DNA of 64,000 bases from Pedobacter frigiditerrae (lineage in GTDB: Bacteria > Bacteroidota > Bacteroidia > Sphingobacteriales > Sphingobacteriaceae), in assembly GCF_032678705.1 (NCBI RefSeq), contig NZ_JAVTSS010000002.1, forward strand, positions 124,001-188,000, read 5' to 3'. The notes under the pieces were generated by a model, which was not told where the DNA came from, did no database searches, and saw only the letters and a list, made by a program, of their open reading frames with translations. Shown one piece after another: positions 1-7,770 of the stretch. How positions within the stretch are numbered: the first letter of the stretch is position 1; each line of letters begins with the position of its first letter. The position numbers and the translations under genes were made by a program.

Positions 1-720
1 AATGATGGCTTCTGCATTAGATTCTGTTATTGCCCTAACTGCATTCTCTGTTATGCCTGGATACATTTTCAACACCCCTATATTTGCATTGAATGATGTA
101 TGAATTTGAAAAGGTTCAGTTGGAATTGGTAAAATATAGTTTGGATAAAAATCCAAATTCACCCCTGCTTCTGCTAAAATAGGATAGTTTGGCGATGCAA
201 AAGCTTCAAATTTTTCTGAGTTGTATTTAATGGAACGATTTCCTCTAAAAAGCTGATAATCAAAATAAATGCATACTTCTGGAACCATCGCTTTGCCATC
301 CTTTTTAGTTGCAGCTATTTCTAAAGCAGTGATTAAATTCTCTTTAGCATCTGTCCTAATCTCCCCGATTGGCAATTGAGAGCCCGTTAAAATAACAGGC
401 TTAGCCAAGTTTTGCAGCATGAAACTCAAGGCAGATGCAGTGAATGACATGGTATCTGAGCCATGTAAAATCACAAATCCATCAAAGGCATCATACTTTT
501 CTTTAATCAGCTCTGCTAGTTCTGCCCAAACATCTGGATTCATATTTGATGAATCTAGAATTGGGTCGAAAGAGTGAACAGAAAGTTGGTAATCTAATCT
601 GGCTAATTCTGGCACATTATCTTGAATTTGTTCAAAATCAAACGGAATTAAAGTGCCTGTTTTGGCATCGTTAACCATCCCGATGGTACCGCCAGTATAG
701 ATGATGAGAATTTTGGTCAT
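1..720 (-). CDS. ansA: Type I L-asparaginase, 3' part outside the window
   Basis: Hydrolyses L-asparagine to aspartate and ammonia, normally in the cytoplasm for type I enzymes. The ATG is at 718-720 and the frame stays open to base 1, giving 240 residues of an enzyme that usually has about 330-345, so the C-terminal third lies outside the window. The N-terminus has the TGGTIGM catalytic-threonine motif and, near residue 90, HGSDTMSFTASAL, the second threonine-aspartate motif of the asparaginase family. No signal peptide is visible, which fits the cytoplasmic AnsA type rather than periplasmic AnsB. The family assignment is strong; type I versus II is inferred from the missing signal peptide. 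Confidence 0.93.
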   Translation of the reverse strand, partial: MTKILIIYTGGTIGMVNDAKTGTLIPFDFEQIQDNVPELARLDYQLSVHSFDPILDSSNMNPDVWAELAELIKEKYDAFDGFVILHGSDTMSFTASALSFMLQNLAKPVILTGSQLPIGEIRTDAKENLITALEIAATKKDGKAMVPEVCIYFDYQLFRGNRSIKYNSEKFEAFASPNYPILAEAGVNLDFYPNYILPIPTEPFQIHTSFNANIGVLKMYPGITENAVRAITESNAEAII

Positions 721-775
721 ACAACTCAAAGATATGGATTTTTACCGCAGAGAAAAGGAGAATTTAGAGTGAGAT

Positions 776-806
776 AACCGCAAAGAACGCTAAGTTTTTC
801 GCAAAG
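776..806 (+). repeat. Left copy of an inverted repeat flanking the GxxExxY gene
   Basis: Begins AACCGCAAAG and ends TTCGCAAAG. The segment at 1286-1314, read on the other strand, has the same beginning and end, so the two form an imperfect inverted pair around the broken GxxExxY gene. A related direct copy lies at 43621-43662. Confidence 0.6.
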
Positions 807-821
807 AATAAAAAAAAGAAC

Positions 822-1200
822 CTAGAGCTGATTAACTACTGGTTTCAATCCATCCTTTAATCTAAATGTATTAAAGTTCATAAGTAAGCCTAATCTATAA
901 TTTCCTAATTTTAGATAGGTTAGCGTCTGCGCTAAATGAACGTTATTCAACGCTTCTACACTTTTTAGTTCAAGTACTAATTTCCGTTCAATCAGAATAT
1001 CTATCTTATATCCACAATCAAGCCTAACATCTTCATAAACAACTGGCATAACTCTTTCCTTTTCTACATAAAATCCCAATTGATTGATTTTATAAAAAAG
1101 ACATTCCTTATAAACATTTTTCTAGAAGACCTGCTCCCAATGAAGTATGTACTCCAATTGCAATCCCAATAATTTCGTTTGACAATTCATTTTCATCCAT
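822..1200 (-). pseudogene. GxxExxY family protein, broken by a one-base frameshift
   Basis: Read from the ATG at 1198-1200, the protein starts MDENELSNEIIGIAIGVHTS and then hits a stop soon after the run of five T at 1117-1121 on the + strand. Removing one T restores the frame as GLLENVYKECLFYKI, which contains the defining G-x2-E-x2-Y motif, and continues into the open 85 residues (1079-822) with the YKIDILIERKLVLELKS core typical of the family. The restored product would be about 125 aa, the usual length. The family has a nuclease-like fold, but its function is not established. The gene is either a real pseudogene or carries a homopolymer sequencing error. It lies between inverted repeats. 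Confidence 0.8.
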
Positions 1201-1285
1201 TATCTAATTTAATCAAATATAACTATCTGATTATAAATAATTTAAATTAACTAATACTTAACAAAATTTCTTTTAACTTCACTTT

Positions 1286-1314
1286 CTTTGCGAAATCTTT
1301 GTGTCTTTGCGGTT
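1286..1314 (-). repeat. Right copy of the inverted repeat flanking the GxxExxY gene
   Basis: Begins CTTTGCGAAA and ends CTTTGCGGTT on the + strand, the imperfect reverse complement of 776-806. The two copies enclose about 480 bp that hold only the GxxExxY gene. Confidence 0.6.
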
Positions 1315-1321
1315 AAACAAC

Positions 1322-2089
1322 CTAAACTCCAAATATCTTCCTCGAGTTCTCCGTAGTAAGCTCTGCCACCTCTTCTAAGCTTACTTTATAAATATCAGCT
1401 ACTTTTTGTGCGATGTGAATTAAATAACTACTTTCATTTGGCTTACCACGAAATGGAACCGGAGCTAGATATGGCGAATCAGTTTCTAATACAATATTAG
1501 TTAGTGGAATATCTTCCAACACTAAATCCAATCCAGCTTTTTTGTAAGTAACCACACCGCCAATACCTAAATAAAAACCCAAATCAATTGCTATTTTTGC
1601 TTGCGTTAAATCTCCTGTAAAACAATGGAAAATACCTCTCAATTTTTCATCTTTCATTTCATCTAGCACTTCGAAAGTTTCATCAAAAGCTTCACGACAG
1701 TGGATAACAATTGGCAAACCTAAATCTTTAGCCCAGTTGATTTGTTGTTTAAAAGCATCCTGTTGTATAGCTAAAGTTGTTTTATCCCAATGCAAATCGA
1801 TTCCAATTTCACCTATGGCATAAATTTTTCTATCAGCTATGCTATTATAAATTAAAGGCAATTGCGTTAAATAATCTTCCTTCACATCACAAGGATGCAA
1901 ACCAGCCATCGCAAAACAATTTTCAGGGTATTTTGCAACCAAATTATCAATCATCTCAATAGATTTCGCATCTACGTTGGGAAGGAAGAGCCGTTTTACA
2001 TCAAAGGCAAAACACCTATCCATTAGTAATGCTTGTTTTTCTAAATCGGTTTCGTAATATAAATGGGTGTGCGTATCTGTTAAAAGCAT
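1322..2089 (-). CDS. tatD: TatD family metal-dependent hydrolase (DNase)
   Basis: Cytoplasmic TIM-barrel metallohydrolase of the TatD family, members of which have 3'-5' DNA exonuclease or repair activity. Metal ligands are seen in order: DTHTHLY near the N-terminus, EIGIDLHWD near residue 95, VIHCREAFDE near 130, FHCFTG near 155 and LETDSPYLAP near 205. About 255 residues is the normal length. I start at the ATG at 2087-2089. A TTG two codons upstream overlaps the -7 element TACCTTTG at 2093-2100 and is less likely. That leaves only three bases between promoter element and start codon, so the mRNA may be leaderless. The next gene downstream is the type I asparaginase, a plausible but unproven co-transcript. 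Confidence 0.93.
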   Translation of the reverse strand: MLLTDTHTHLYYETDLEKQALLMDRCFAFDVKRLFLPNVDAKSIEMIDNLVAKYPENCFAMAGLHPCDVKEDYLTQLPLIYNSIADRKIYAIGEIGIDLHWDKTTLAIQQDAFKQQINWAKDLGLPIVIHCREAFDETFEVLDEMKDEKLRGIFHCFTGDLTQAKIAIDLGFYLGIGGVVTYKKAGLDLVLEDIPLTNIVLETDSPYLAPVPFRGKPNESSYLIHIAQKVADIYKVSLEEVAELTTENSRKIFGV

Positions 2090-2092
2090 ATA

Positions 2093-2100
2093 CAAAGGTA
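2093..2100 (-). promoter_or_regulatory. -7 promoter element of tatD
   Basis: TACCTTTG on the minus strand matches the Bacteroidetes TAnnTTTG consensus. Only three bases separate it from the ATG. No clear -33 TTG was found. Confidence 0.55.
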
Positions 2101-2134
2101 TTTTTATTTCTCAGCATTGCTGAAAAATAGGCAT

Positions 2135-2166
2135 AAAAAAACCCTGCTCAATTAAGAACAGGGTTT
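2135..2166 (-). terminator. Intrinsic terminator after the FKBP lipoprotein gene
   Basis: Stem AAACCCTG (2139-2146) pairs with CAGGGTTT (2159-2166). On the minus strand the stem is followed by a run of T (A run at 2135-2140 on +). It lies 20 bp past the FKBP stop codon. Confidence 0.85.
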
Positions 2167-2185
2167 AATATTTTGATTAACTTAA

Positions 2186-3178
2186 TTATGGTTGTGTTGC
2201 TCCTGCTGGTGCAGTTGGAGCAGGAGGAGCAGGCTGACCTTTGATGATGTTTACTACTTCTACATCAAAAACAACTGGTGCATACGGACCAATACCCCCT
2301 TGTGGACTACCTTGTTCTCCCCATCCCAATTTAGAAGGGATAACAACTGTGATTTTACCACCTTTACCAATTAAAGTTAAAGCTTCTGTAAAACCTGGAA
2401 CAGTTTGTCCTTGTACCATTTTAGTTGGCCCATAAGGTTTACCTGGCTGTAATTTACCTGCTTCTTTAGCTTTTTTCTCATCGCTAGTGTCAAATAACTT
2501 GTATTTTCCTTTAGCATCTTTTTTAGTTAAAGTTCCAGTGTAGTTTAATAATACTGTATCACCCATTGCTGGTCTATCAGCACTACCCGGAGCAGTAATT
2601 ACGTAATTTAAACCACTTGGAGCAGTTGTAACTTTAAGGTTGTTATCGGCAATGTAAGTTTTGATTTTGCCTTCTTCAGCCCCTTTAATTTTTTCCATTG
2701 TAGTTTTGTAATCTGCTTGGAAAAATTCACCAGCTCTTTTTTGGAAAACCGAATCTGCCTCACCTGCTTTTTTAGCGATTACTTTTTCAATTTTAACTGT
2801 AAAAGTGATGTATTTATCATTTTTAAACTGTTCTGGCTTAGGGTTTTTAGTATAGAAAGCCATGGTATCCAAGTTCACTTTAAAAGTTGCGCTATCACCT
2901 TCACCAAACATTAATAAAACATCATTAATATCACCAGCATAAGTTTTTGCCTGAACTGGGAATATCTGAGCCATTTCATTCTCATAAGTACTAGCTAAAA
3001 CCGAATCTTTATCGTTTTTCTGAACAAAGTTCATTTTAATTGCATCACCTACTTTAATTTTTTCTTTTCCTTCAGAATGATGAATTGTATACAACAAACC
3101 TCCTGGACCTTTTTTCTCTCTGTTGCAAGAAGCTAAGCCTAATGTAGCCGCTAAAAGAATTACTAAACTTTTTTTCAT
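2186..3178 (-). CDS. FKBP-type peptidyl-prolyl cis-trans isomerase, lipoprotein
   Basis: Catalyses cis-trans isomerisation of prolyl bonds and probably works as a periplasmic folding factor anchored by lipid. The first residues, MKKSLVILLAATLGLASC, form a lipoprotein signal with the lipid-accepting Cys at position 18. The FKBP_C domain is in the last third: GDTVLLNYTGTL, then FTEALTLIGKGGKITVVIPS and VVFDVEVVNI. The first half is an N-terminal region without a recognised motif. The C-terminus is Pro/Ala-rich. At 330 aa it is a long, two-part Bacteroidetes FKBP. It is followed by a terminator and lies downstream of nrnA on the same strand (51-bp gap). Confidence 0.92.
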   Translation of the reverse strand: MKKSLVILLAATLGLASCNREKKGPGGLLYTIHHSEGKEKIKVGDAIKMNFVQKNDKDSVLASTYENEMAQIFPVQAKTYAGDINDVLLMFGEGDSATFKVNLDTMAFYTKNPKPEQFKNDKYITFTVKIEKVIAKKAGEADSVFQKRAGEFFQADYKTTMEKIKGAEEGKIKTYIADNNLKVTTAPSGLNYVITAPGSADRPAMGDTVLLNYTGTLTKKDAKGKYKLFDTSDEKKAKEAGKLQPGKPYGPTKMVQGQTVPGFTEALTLIGKGGKITVVIPSKLGWGEQGSPQGGIGPYAPVVFDVEVVNIIKGQPAPPAPTAPAGATQP

Positions 3179-3229
3179 TATATTTTATCTGTTTTTAATT
3201 TGGTTTGAAGAGCTTTCTGCTCATCTTTT

Positions 3230-4240
3230 TTATTGTAATAATTGAGTTTTATATTCTGGTAATATCGATTTAAATTCTGCTATTGTATCTGATAAGTTTT
3301 TATCAGATGCCCCACCTGCTGCATTTCTGTGCCCACCGCCTGCAAAGTATTTTTTACAGATTTCGTTGGCTGGAAAATCGCCTGTAGAACGCAAAGATAA
3401 TTTAACTTTATCAGTTCTTTCAATAATAAATGCAGCTAACTTAATTCCGTTAATAGACAAGGCGTAATTTACAATACCTTCTGTATCTCCAGTTGCAATA
3501 TCATAATTTTTTAGCTCATCTGCAGATACTGTAATTATAGCTGTATTAAAATCCCTTAAAATCTCTAATTTGTTAGTCAAACAATGACCTAAAAAGCGCA
3601 AACGGTTTTCAGATGCATTATCATACACCAACTGGTGGATTCTCCAATGTTCTGCTCCTAAATCAATTAAATCCGCTGCAATTCGATACACAGTTGATGT
3701 TGCAGATGGAAAACGGAACGAGCCAGAATCTGTCATGATGCCTGTATAAAGACAACTAGCTACATCTTTATTAATCAACTCGGCTTCATTAAGTTCATTT
3801 ACTATAAAGTCATAAACTAATTGAGCAGCAGCACAGGCATTAATATTCCAGTGGCGATAATCATCAAAATCTTCTGGCTCTAAGTGATGGTCAATCATCA
3901 ATTTTAAACCTGGTGCCTCACGAATATGCTCACCTAATTCATTTATTCTACTTAAGGTATTAAAGTCGCAGCAAAAAATTAAATCTGCTTGATTAACCAA
4001 TTCTATAGACTTTTCTTGTGCCTCTGTGTAAATGATTACATCAGAATTATTGGGCATCCAATGTAAAAAATCTGGATAATCTGTTGGTGTAATTACGTTT
4101 ACATGATGTCCTTTTTGAATTAAAAAGGCATATAAACCCAACGATGAGCCCATTGCATCTCCATCTGGTTTGTGATGTGTAGTAATCACAATCTTTTGTG
4201 GCGTAACCAATAATGTCTTTAGTTCAGAGATTGATATCAT
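3230..4240 (-). CDS. nrnA: DHH family nanoRNase / pAp phosphatase NrnA
   Basis: Degrades oligoribonucleotides 2-5 nt long and, in several homologues, dephosphorylates 3'-phosphoadenosine 5'-phosphate. The DHH-family metal motifs are present: THHKPDGDAMGSS near residue 21, the CCDF aspartate near 92, IDHHLEPEDFD near 136 and the late DSGSFRFPS. The DHHA1 substrate-binding motif GGGHRNAAGG is near residue 302. Length, 336 aa, is typical. Transcription probably starts from the -7 element at 4254-4261. It is divergent from ndk. Confidence 0.93.
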   Translation of the reverse strand: MISISELKTLLVTPQKIVITTHHKPDGDAMGSSLGLYAFLIQKGHHVNVITPTDYPDFLHWMPNNSDVIIYTEAQEKSIELVNQADLIFCCDFNTLSRINELGEHIREAPGLKLMIDHHLEPEDFDDYRHWNINACAAAQLVYDFIVNELNEAELINKDVASCLYTGIMTDSGSFRFPSATSTVYRIAADLIDLGAEHWRIHQLVYDNASENRLRFLGHCLTNKLEILRDFNTAIITVSADELKNYDIATGDTEGIVNYALSINGIKLAAFIIERTDKVKLSLRSTGDFPANEICKKYFAGGGHRNAAGGASDKNLSDTIAEFKSILPEYKTQLLQ

Positions 4241-4253
4241 AATTTTTCGCCTG

Positions 4254-4261
4254 CAAAGCTA
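4254..4261 (-). promoter_or_regulatory. -7 promoter element of nrnA
   Basis: TAGCTTTG on the minus strand, 13 bases before the nrnA ATG. It matches TAnnTTTG; no good -33 element was seen. Confidence 0.5.
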
Positions 4262-4323
4262 ATAATTTTAGGTTTAATTGAGTGCTTTAATTCAGTAACC
4301 TTTAATATTAAGTTAAAGATTTG

Positions 4324-4331
4324 TACTTTTG
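4324..4331 (+). promoter_or_regulatory. -7 promoter element of ndk
   Basis: TACTTTTG matches the Bacteroidetes TAnnTTTG consensus. It overlaps a TTG in the ndk frame (4329), which argues that translation begins at the ATG at 4356 instead. Confidence 0.6.
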
Positions 4332-4355
4332 CAAAAAATTTTGATTAAATATACA

Positions 4356-4775
4356 ATGAGTACAAATAGAACATTTACAATGATTAAGCCTGATGGTGTT
4401 GCAAACGGGCACATTGGCGCTATCATAAACGACATCACTGCAGCTGGTTTTAAAATCATCGCTTTGAAATACACAAAATTAACGCCAGAACAAGCTGGTG
4501 AATTTTATGCAGTTCACAGTGCTCGTCCTTTTTATAATGATTTAGTGAGCTTTATGTCTTCTGGACCTATAGTTGCGGCTATTTTAGAAAAAGACAACGC
4601 TATTGAAGAATTTAGAACTTTAATTGGTGCAACTAACCCTGCTGAAGCTGCTGAAGGAACTATCCGTCAGAAATATGCAAAATCTATTGATGCAAATGCA
4701 GTTCACGGTTCTGATTCTGATGAAAATGCTCAAATTGAAGGAGATTTCTTCTTTACTGCTGACGAACGTTTCTAA
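4356..4775 (+). CDS. ndk: Nucleoside-diphosphate kinase
   Basis: Transfers the gamma phosphate of ATP to nucleoside diphosphates and keeps NTP and dNTP pools balanced in the cytoplasm. From the ATG at 4356 the protein is 139 aa, the standard size, and begins [15 protein letters not shown], the family N-terminus. The phosphohistidine motif is in NAVHGSDS. The in-frame TTG at 4329 lies inside the -7 promoter element, so the longer reading is unlikely. A strong terminator follows at 4803-4836. Confidence 0.97.
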   Translation: MSTNRTFTMIKPDGVANGHIGAIINDITAAGFKIIALKYTKLTPEQAGEFYAVHSARPFYNDLVSFMSSGPIVAAILEKDNAIEEFRTLIGATNPAEAAEGTIRQKYAKSIDANAVHGSDSDENAQIEGDFFFTADERF

Positions 4776-4802
4776 GCAAACTATCAGTTAAATTACATAC
4801 AT

Positions 4803-4836
4803 AAGCACCTCATTAATTTAAGGTGCTTATTTTTTT
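4803..4836 (+). terminator. Intrinsic terminator after ndk
   Basis: AAGCACCT (4803-4810) pairs with AGGTGCTT (4821-4828), followed by A and a run of seven T. It lies 28 bp after the ndk stop. Confidence 0.9.
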
Positions 4837-4864
4837 ATTTATATTTCGACCTTAAAATAAGAGA

Positions 4865-5635
4865 ATGAAAAGAATATTATTAACAGGAATGATAGCTGTA
4901 GCGGGTTTGACCGTAAATGCCCAAACAGTTGCTAAAAAAACTACAACAGTAAAAAAACCTACAACTGCCGTAAAAAGCGTATCGAAGGTTGTTGCGAATA
5001 AAGTTCCATTATTTAAAAACACTTTAGATTCGGCAAGTTATGCATTAGGGATAAATGTAGGTAGCAGCTTTCAATCAGGTGGTTTAAAAACCATAAACTA
5101 TGAATTATTTAATAAAGGATTACGTGATGTTTTCTCAAAAGCTAACCCAACATTAAGCCAACAACAATGTCAAGAAGTTATCAATAATCTTTTCACCAGT
5201 TTTAGCAAACAAAAAGAAGAAGAAGACAAGCAAAAATACATGCCAAATGTTAATGCTGGCAATCAATTCTTAGCAGCAAACAAGGTAAAACCAGGCATTA
5301 AAACAACCGCAAGTGGTTTGCAATATGAAGTTATTACACAAGGAGCAGGCGCAAAACCTGGCGCAACAGACCAAGTTACTGTAAATTATAAAGGCACTTT
5401 ATTAAATGGAACTGAATTTGACAGTTCTTACAAAAGAAATGAGCCTGCAACATTTGGTTTAAATCAAGTTATTTCTGGTTGGACAGAAGGTTTACAGTTA
5501 ATGCAAGAAGGATCAAAATATCGTTTCTTTGTACCTTATAATTTAGGTTATGGCGGTAGAGCTACTCCAGATGGCAGCATTCCTCCGTTTAGCACTTTAA
5601 TATTTGAAGTAGAATTAATCAAGGTAGGTCAATAA
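4865..5635 (+). CDS. FKBP-type peptidyl-prolyl isomerase, Mip-like
   Basis: Secreted prolyl isomerase with a signal peptide (about 20 residues, ending NAQ). A Lys/Thr/Val-rich linker follows to about residue 48. Next is an FKBP_N-type helical domain containing LDSASYALGINVG and the QQQCQEVINNLF stretch, then a long charged helix with KQKEEEDKQKY. The C-terminal FKBP_C domain, about residues 150-255, has VTVNYKGTLLNGTEFDSS, FGLNQVISGWTEGLQLM and IPPFSTLIFEVELI. The order resembles the Mip/FkpA group, in which the N-domain dimerises. It is a single gene between two terminators. Confidence 0.93.
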   Translation: MKRILLTGMIAVAGLTVNAQTVAKKTTTVKKPTTAVKSVSKVVANKVPLFKNTLDSASYALGINVGSSFQSGGLKTINYELFNKGLRDVFSKANPTLSQQQCQEVINNLFTSFSKQKEEEDKQKYMPNVNAGNQFLAANKVKPGIKTTASGLQYEVITQGAGAKPGATDQVTVNYKGTLLNGTEFDSSYKRNEPATFGLNQVISGWTEGLQLMQEGSKYRFFVPYNLGYGGRATPDGSIPPFSTLIFEVELIKVGQ

Positions 5636-5654
5636 AACCACTGCTTAAAAATTT

Positions 5655-5688
5655 AAGACTCATTTGAAAAAGATGGGTCTTTTTTTTA
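5655..5688 (+). terminator. Intrinsic terminator after the Mip-like FKBP gene
   Basis: AAGACTCAT (5655-5663) pairs with ATGGGTCTT (5673-5681), with one G-T pair, and is followed by a T run. Confidence 0.85.
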
Positions 5689-5865
5689 TGGCTAATGCAG
5701 CCCCTCTTTCCACTTTACTTCGTGGTAACCGAAAAGGCTTACCGCTACGTGCTCGTTTCAATAGGGTTTAGTTTACACAGACAGCATTCCATAGCAAGTA
5801 AATCCTGCATAATTAAAACTATTCGCCATTTTCTCTGTTTTATCTCCACATTAAAACAAAACATC

Positions 5866-6042
5866 ATGAGAAAATATAGCGCCTTGGCAATTGTTGCCTT
5901 ATTAGCAACCACATTAAGTAGTTGTGAATTAGTTGAAGGAATCTTTAAAGCTGGAGTTTGGTCTGGCGTAATAATAGTTGTTATCGTATTAGCCTTAATA
6001 ATTTGGTTAGTTTCTAAAGTTTTTGGCGGTGGAAAAAGCTAA
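5866..6042 (+). CDS. Small lipoprotein with one membrane helix (58 aa)
   Basis: The ATG at 5866 gives MRKYSALAIVALLATTLSSC, a lipoprotein signal with the lipid-accepting Cys at 20. ELVEGIFKAGVWSG follows, then a hydrophobic helix of mostly Val and Ile ending in IWLVSKVFGGGKS. An upstream start in the same frame at 5695 runs through repeat-like non-coding DNA and is rejected. From memory, similar 55-60-aa proteins are widespread in Bacteroidetes and are often mislabelled phosphatidate cytidylyltransferase; nothing here supports that activity. Function unknown. Confidence 0.75.
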   Translation: MRKYSALAIVALLATTLSSCELVEGIFKAGVWSGVIIVVIVLALIIWLVSKVFGGGKS

Positions 6043-6073
6043 AGCGATGTATTAAGAATCAATTTGGCGGTTT

Positions 6074-6131
6074 CGTCATGCTCAGCTTACCGAAGTAAAT
6101 TCGGTACAAGTGAGTGGGCATCTTAATGCGT
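6074..6131 (+). repeat. Dispersed intergenic repeat with internal hairpin
   Basis: Starts CGTCATGCTCAGC and ends TGGGCATCTTAATGCGT; inside is a hairpin of TACCGAA and TTCGGTA. The same outer sequences, in the opposite orientation and without the inner hairpin, occur at 34111-34145. Confidence 0.6.
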
Positions 6132-6175
6132 CTGTTAAGAAATAATTTTAACCTTTCATAAGCATTACGATTCCC

Positions 6176-6193
6176 TCCCGATAGCTATCGGGA
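6176..6193. repeat. 18-bp palindrome TCCCGATAGCTATCGGGA
   Basis: A perfect palindrome. An identical copy is at 33958-33975 and a one-base variant is at 60156-60174, all between genes. Confidence 0.75.
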
Positions 6194-6253
6194 TTCACGG
6201 GAATGACGACCTCTCAATATTATTCTTCGATAAAGATTTCTGAAACGGCATCT

Positions 6254-6544
6254 TTACAGAAAAACAATCTCCGAAATCACTTTAGAACCTGCTCGTTCAT
6301 TTAACTTATCAATTATTCCAGTTCGCACCATCAATAATTCGTTTTTAATAACTGATGATTCGATGCGAACAAATAATTTGCCCTGACTAACATAAATTTG
6401 AGTTGTTCTATTTGCCACTGCTGTACCCATTAATTCTGGCCAGTGTACCACAATTCCAGTTTCATCATATTTACCACGCAAACGATAAACCGATAACATT
6501 TTTGTTATCGCATCTTTTAATGATATGTCGTTTGGTTTACGCAT
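6254..6544 (-). CDS. DUF721 domain protein (DciA-like)
   Basis: A 96-aa DUF721 protein. Signature stretches are WPELMGTAVANRTTQIYVS and KLFVRIESSVIKNELLMVR. The family is related to DciA, which helps load the replicative helicase in bacteria lacking DnaC; that role is not shown for this short form. Its start overlaps the end of recF by 8 bp, so the two are probably translated from one mRNA, a pairing that fits a DNA replication or repair role. Confidence 0.85.
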   Translation of the reverse strand: MRKPNDISLKDAITKMLSVYRLRGKYDETGIVVHWPELMGTAVANRTTQIYVSQGKLFVRIESSVIKNELLMVRTGIIDKLNERAGSKVISEIVFL

Positions 6545-7640
6545 GTTTAATTATTCCATTGTCAACTTCAAACAAAGTTACATCAACTTTAATTTCATTA
6601 AAAACAGAAAGCACTCTTTCTTTTCCAGTATCAGTAATAAATAGCTGCCCAAAGTCATGATGAGAAACCATTTCCATTAATTTATGTACTCGCAAATCAT
6701 CCAATTTATCAAAAATATCATCCAATAATAACAAAGGTTTAAATCCCTTAAATTTTTGCAAATAGCTATACTGAGCAAGTTTTAATGCTATTAAAAATGA
6801 TTTTTGCTGTCCTTGAGAGCCGAACTTTTTCAAAGGCATATCGCCGATGGTAAACAAAAGTTCATCTTTATGAATACCAGTTGTAGTTCTTTCTAAAACC
6901 CTATCTTTTTCTATAGAATTGGCTAATAAACTATCAAAAGATTGCTCATTTAATTGAGATTGATAGTTTAAAGAAACTTGTTCAGCATCATCTGTGATAT
7001 AACTGTAGTGTTTATTAAAAAGTGGAATAAAATCAGACAAGAATTGTTTTCTCTTCTCATAAATTTTATTTCCTGACAAAATCAATTGCTCATCTAAGAT
7101 TTGCAATAATGTTACATCTAACTTTCTTGTTGCTGCAACTTGTTTTAGCAAAGCATTTCTATTTAAAAGATGTTTATTATAAATAATGAGCTCATCCAAA
7201 TAATTGGCGTCTGTTTGTGAAATTACATTATCAATAAACCTTCTACGTTCTTCACTCCCATCCATGATTAAATTCACATCATATGGAGAAATCATCACCA
7301 ACGGGAAAAGCCCGATATGATTTGCCAATTTATCGTACTCTTTTTTATTTCGTTTAAAACTCTTTTTCTGATTTCGTTTTAAACCACAGGTTATCTTTTC
7401 GTTTTTTTCTTTTCGGTCAAAATCACCTTGTATTAAAAAAAGGTCTTCATTTGTTTTAATTTGCTGACTATCTATCGGATTAAAATAACTCTTGCACAGG
7501 CATAAATAATGTATAGCATCAAGCAAATTGGTCTTGCCAGCGCCGTTATTTCCTACAAAAGCATTTACTGTTTTTGCAAAAGTTAGCTCTGCAGATGAGT
7601 AATTTTTAAAGTTGAGAAGAGTAATGTTTTTTAACCACAT
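6537..7640 (-). CDS. recF: DNA replication/repair protein RecF
   Basis: An SMC-like ATPase that helps RecO/RecR load RecA at single-strand gaps. The Walker A motif is GNNGAGKTNLLDAI near residue 30. The ABC-type signature is in KKFGSQGQQKSFLIALKLA, and Walker B is in KPLLLLDDIFDKLDDLR. Length, 367 aa, is normal. The DUF721 gene follows with an 8-bp overlap. Confidence 0.96.
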   Translation of the reverse strand: MWLKNITLLNFKNYSSAELTFAKTVNAFVGNNGAGKTNLLDAIHYLCLCKSYFNPIDSQQIKTNEDLFLIQGDFDRKEKNEKITCGLKRNQKKSFKRNKKEYDKLANHIGLFPLVMISPYDVNLIMDGSEERRRFIDNVISQTDANYLDELIIYNKHLLNRNALLKQVAATRKLDVTLLQILDEQLILSGNKIYEKRKQFLSDFIPLFNKHYSYITDDAEQVSLNYQSQLNEQSFDSLLANSIEKDRVLERTTTGIHKDELLFTIGDMPLKKFGSQGQQKSFLIALKLAQYSYLQKFKGFKPLLLLDDIFDKLDDLRVHKLMEMVSHHDFGQLFITDTGKERVLSVFNEIKVDVTLFEVDNGIIKHA

Positions 7641-7714
7641 AAAATATACGCCGCAATTTACTTTTTTTGTTGTTCCTAATCGACTAAAGTTTAATTAAAT
7701 AGTTAAAAAAGGGG

Positions 7715-7744
7715 TTGATACTTTCATCTAAAAACGTATTTTTG
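7715..7744 (+). promoter_or_regulatory. Full Bacteroidetes promoter of the membrane TPR gene
   Basis: TTG at 7715-7717, a 19-bp spacer and TATTTTTG at 7737-7744. This is the clearest -33/-7 pair in the window, and leaves a leader of roughly 20 nt before the ATG at 7771. Confidence 0.75.
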
Positions 7745-7770
7745 CAATCTCAATTTTTTTTAAAAAACAA

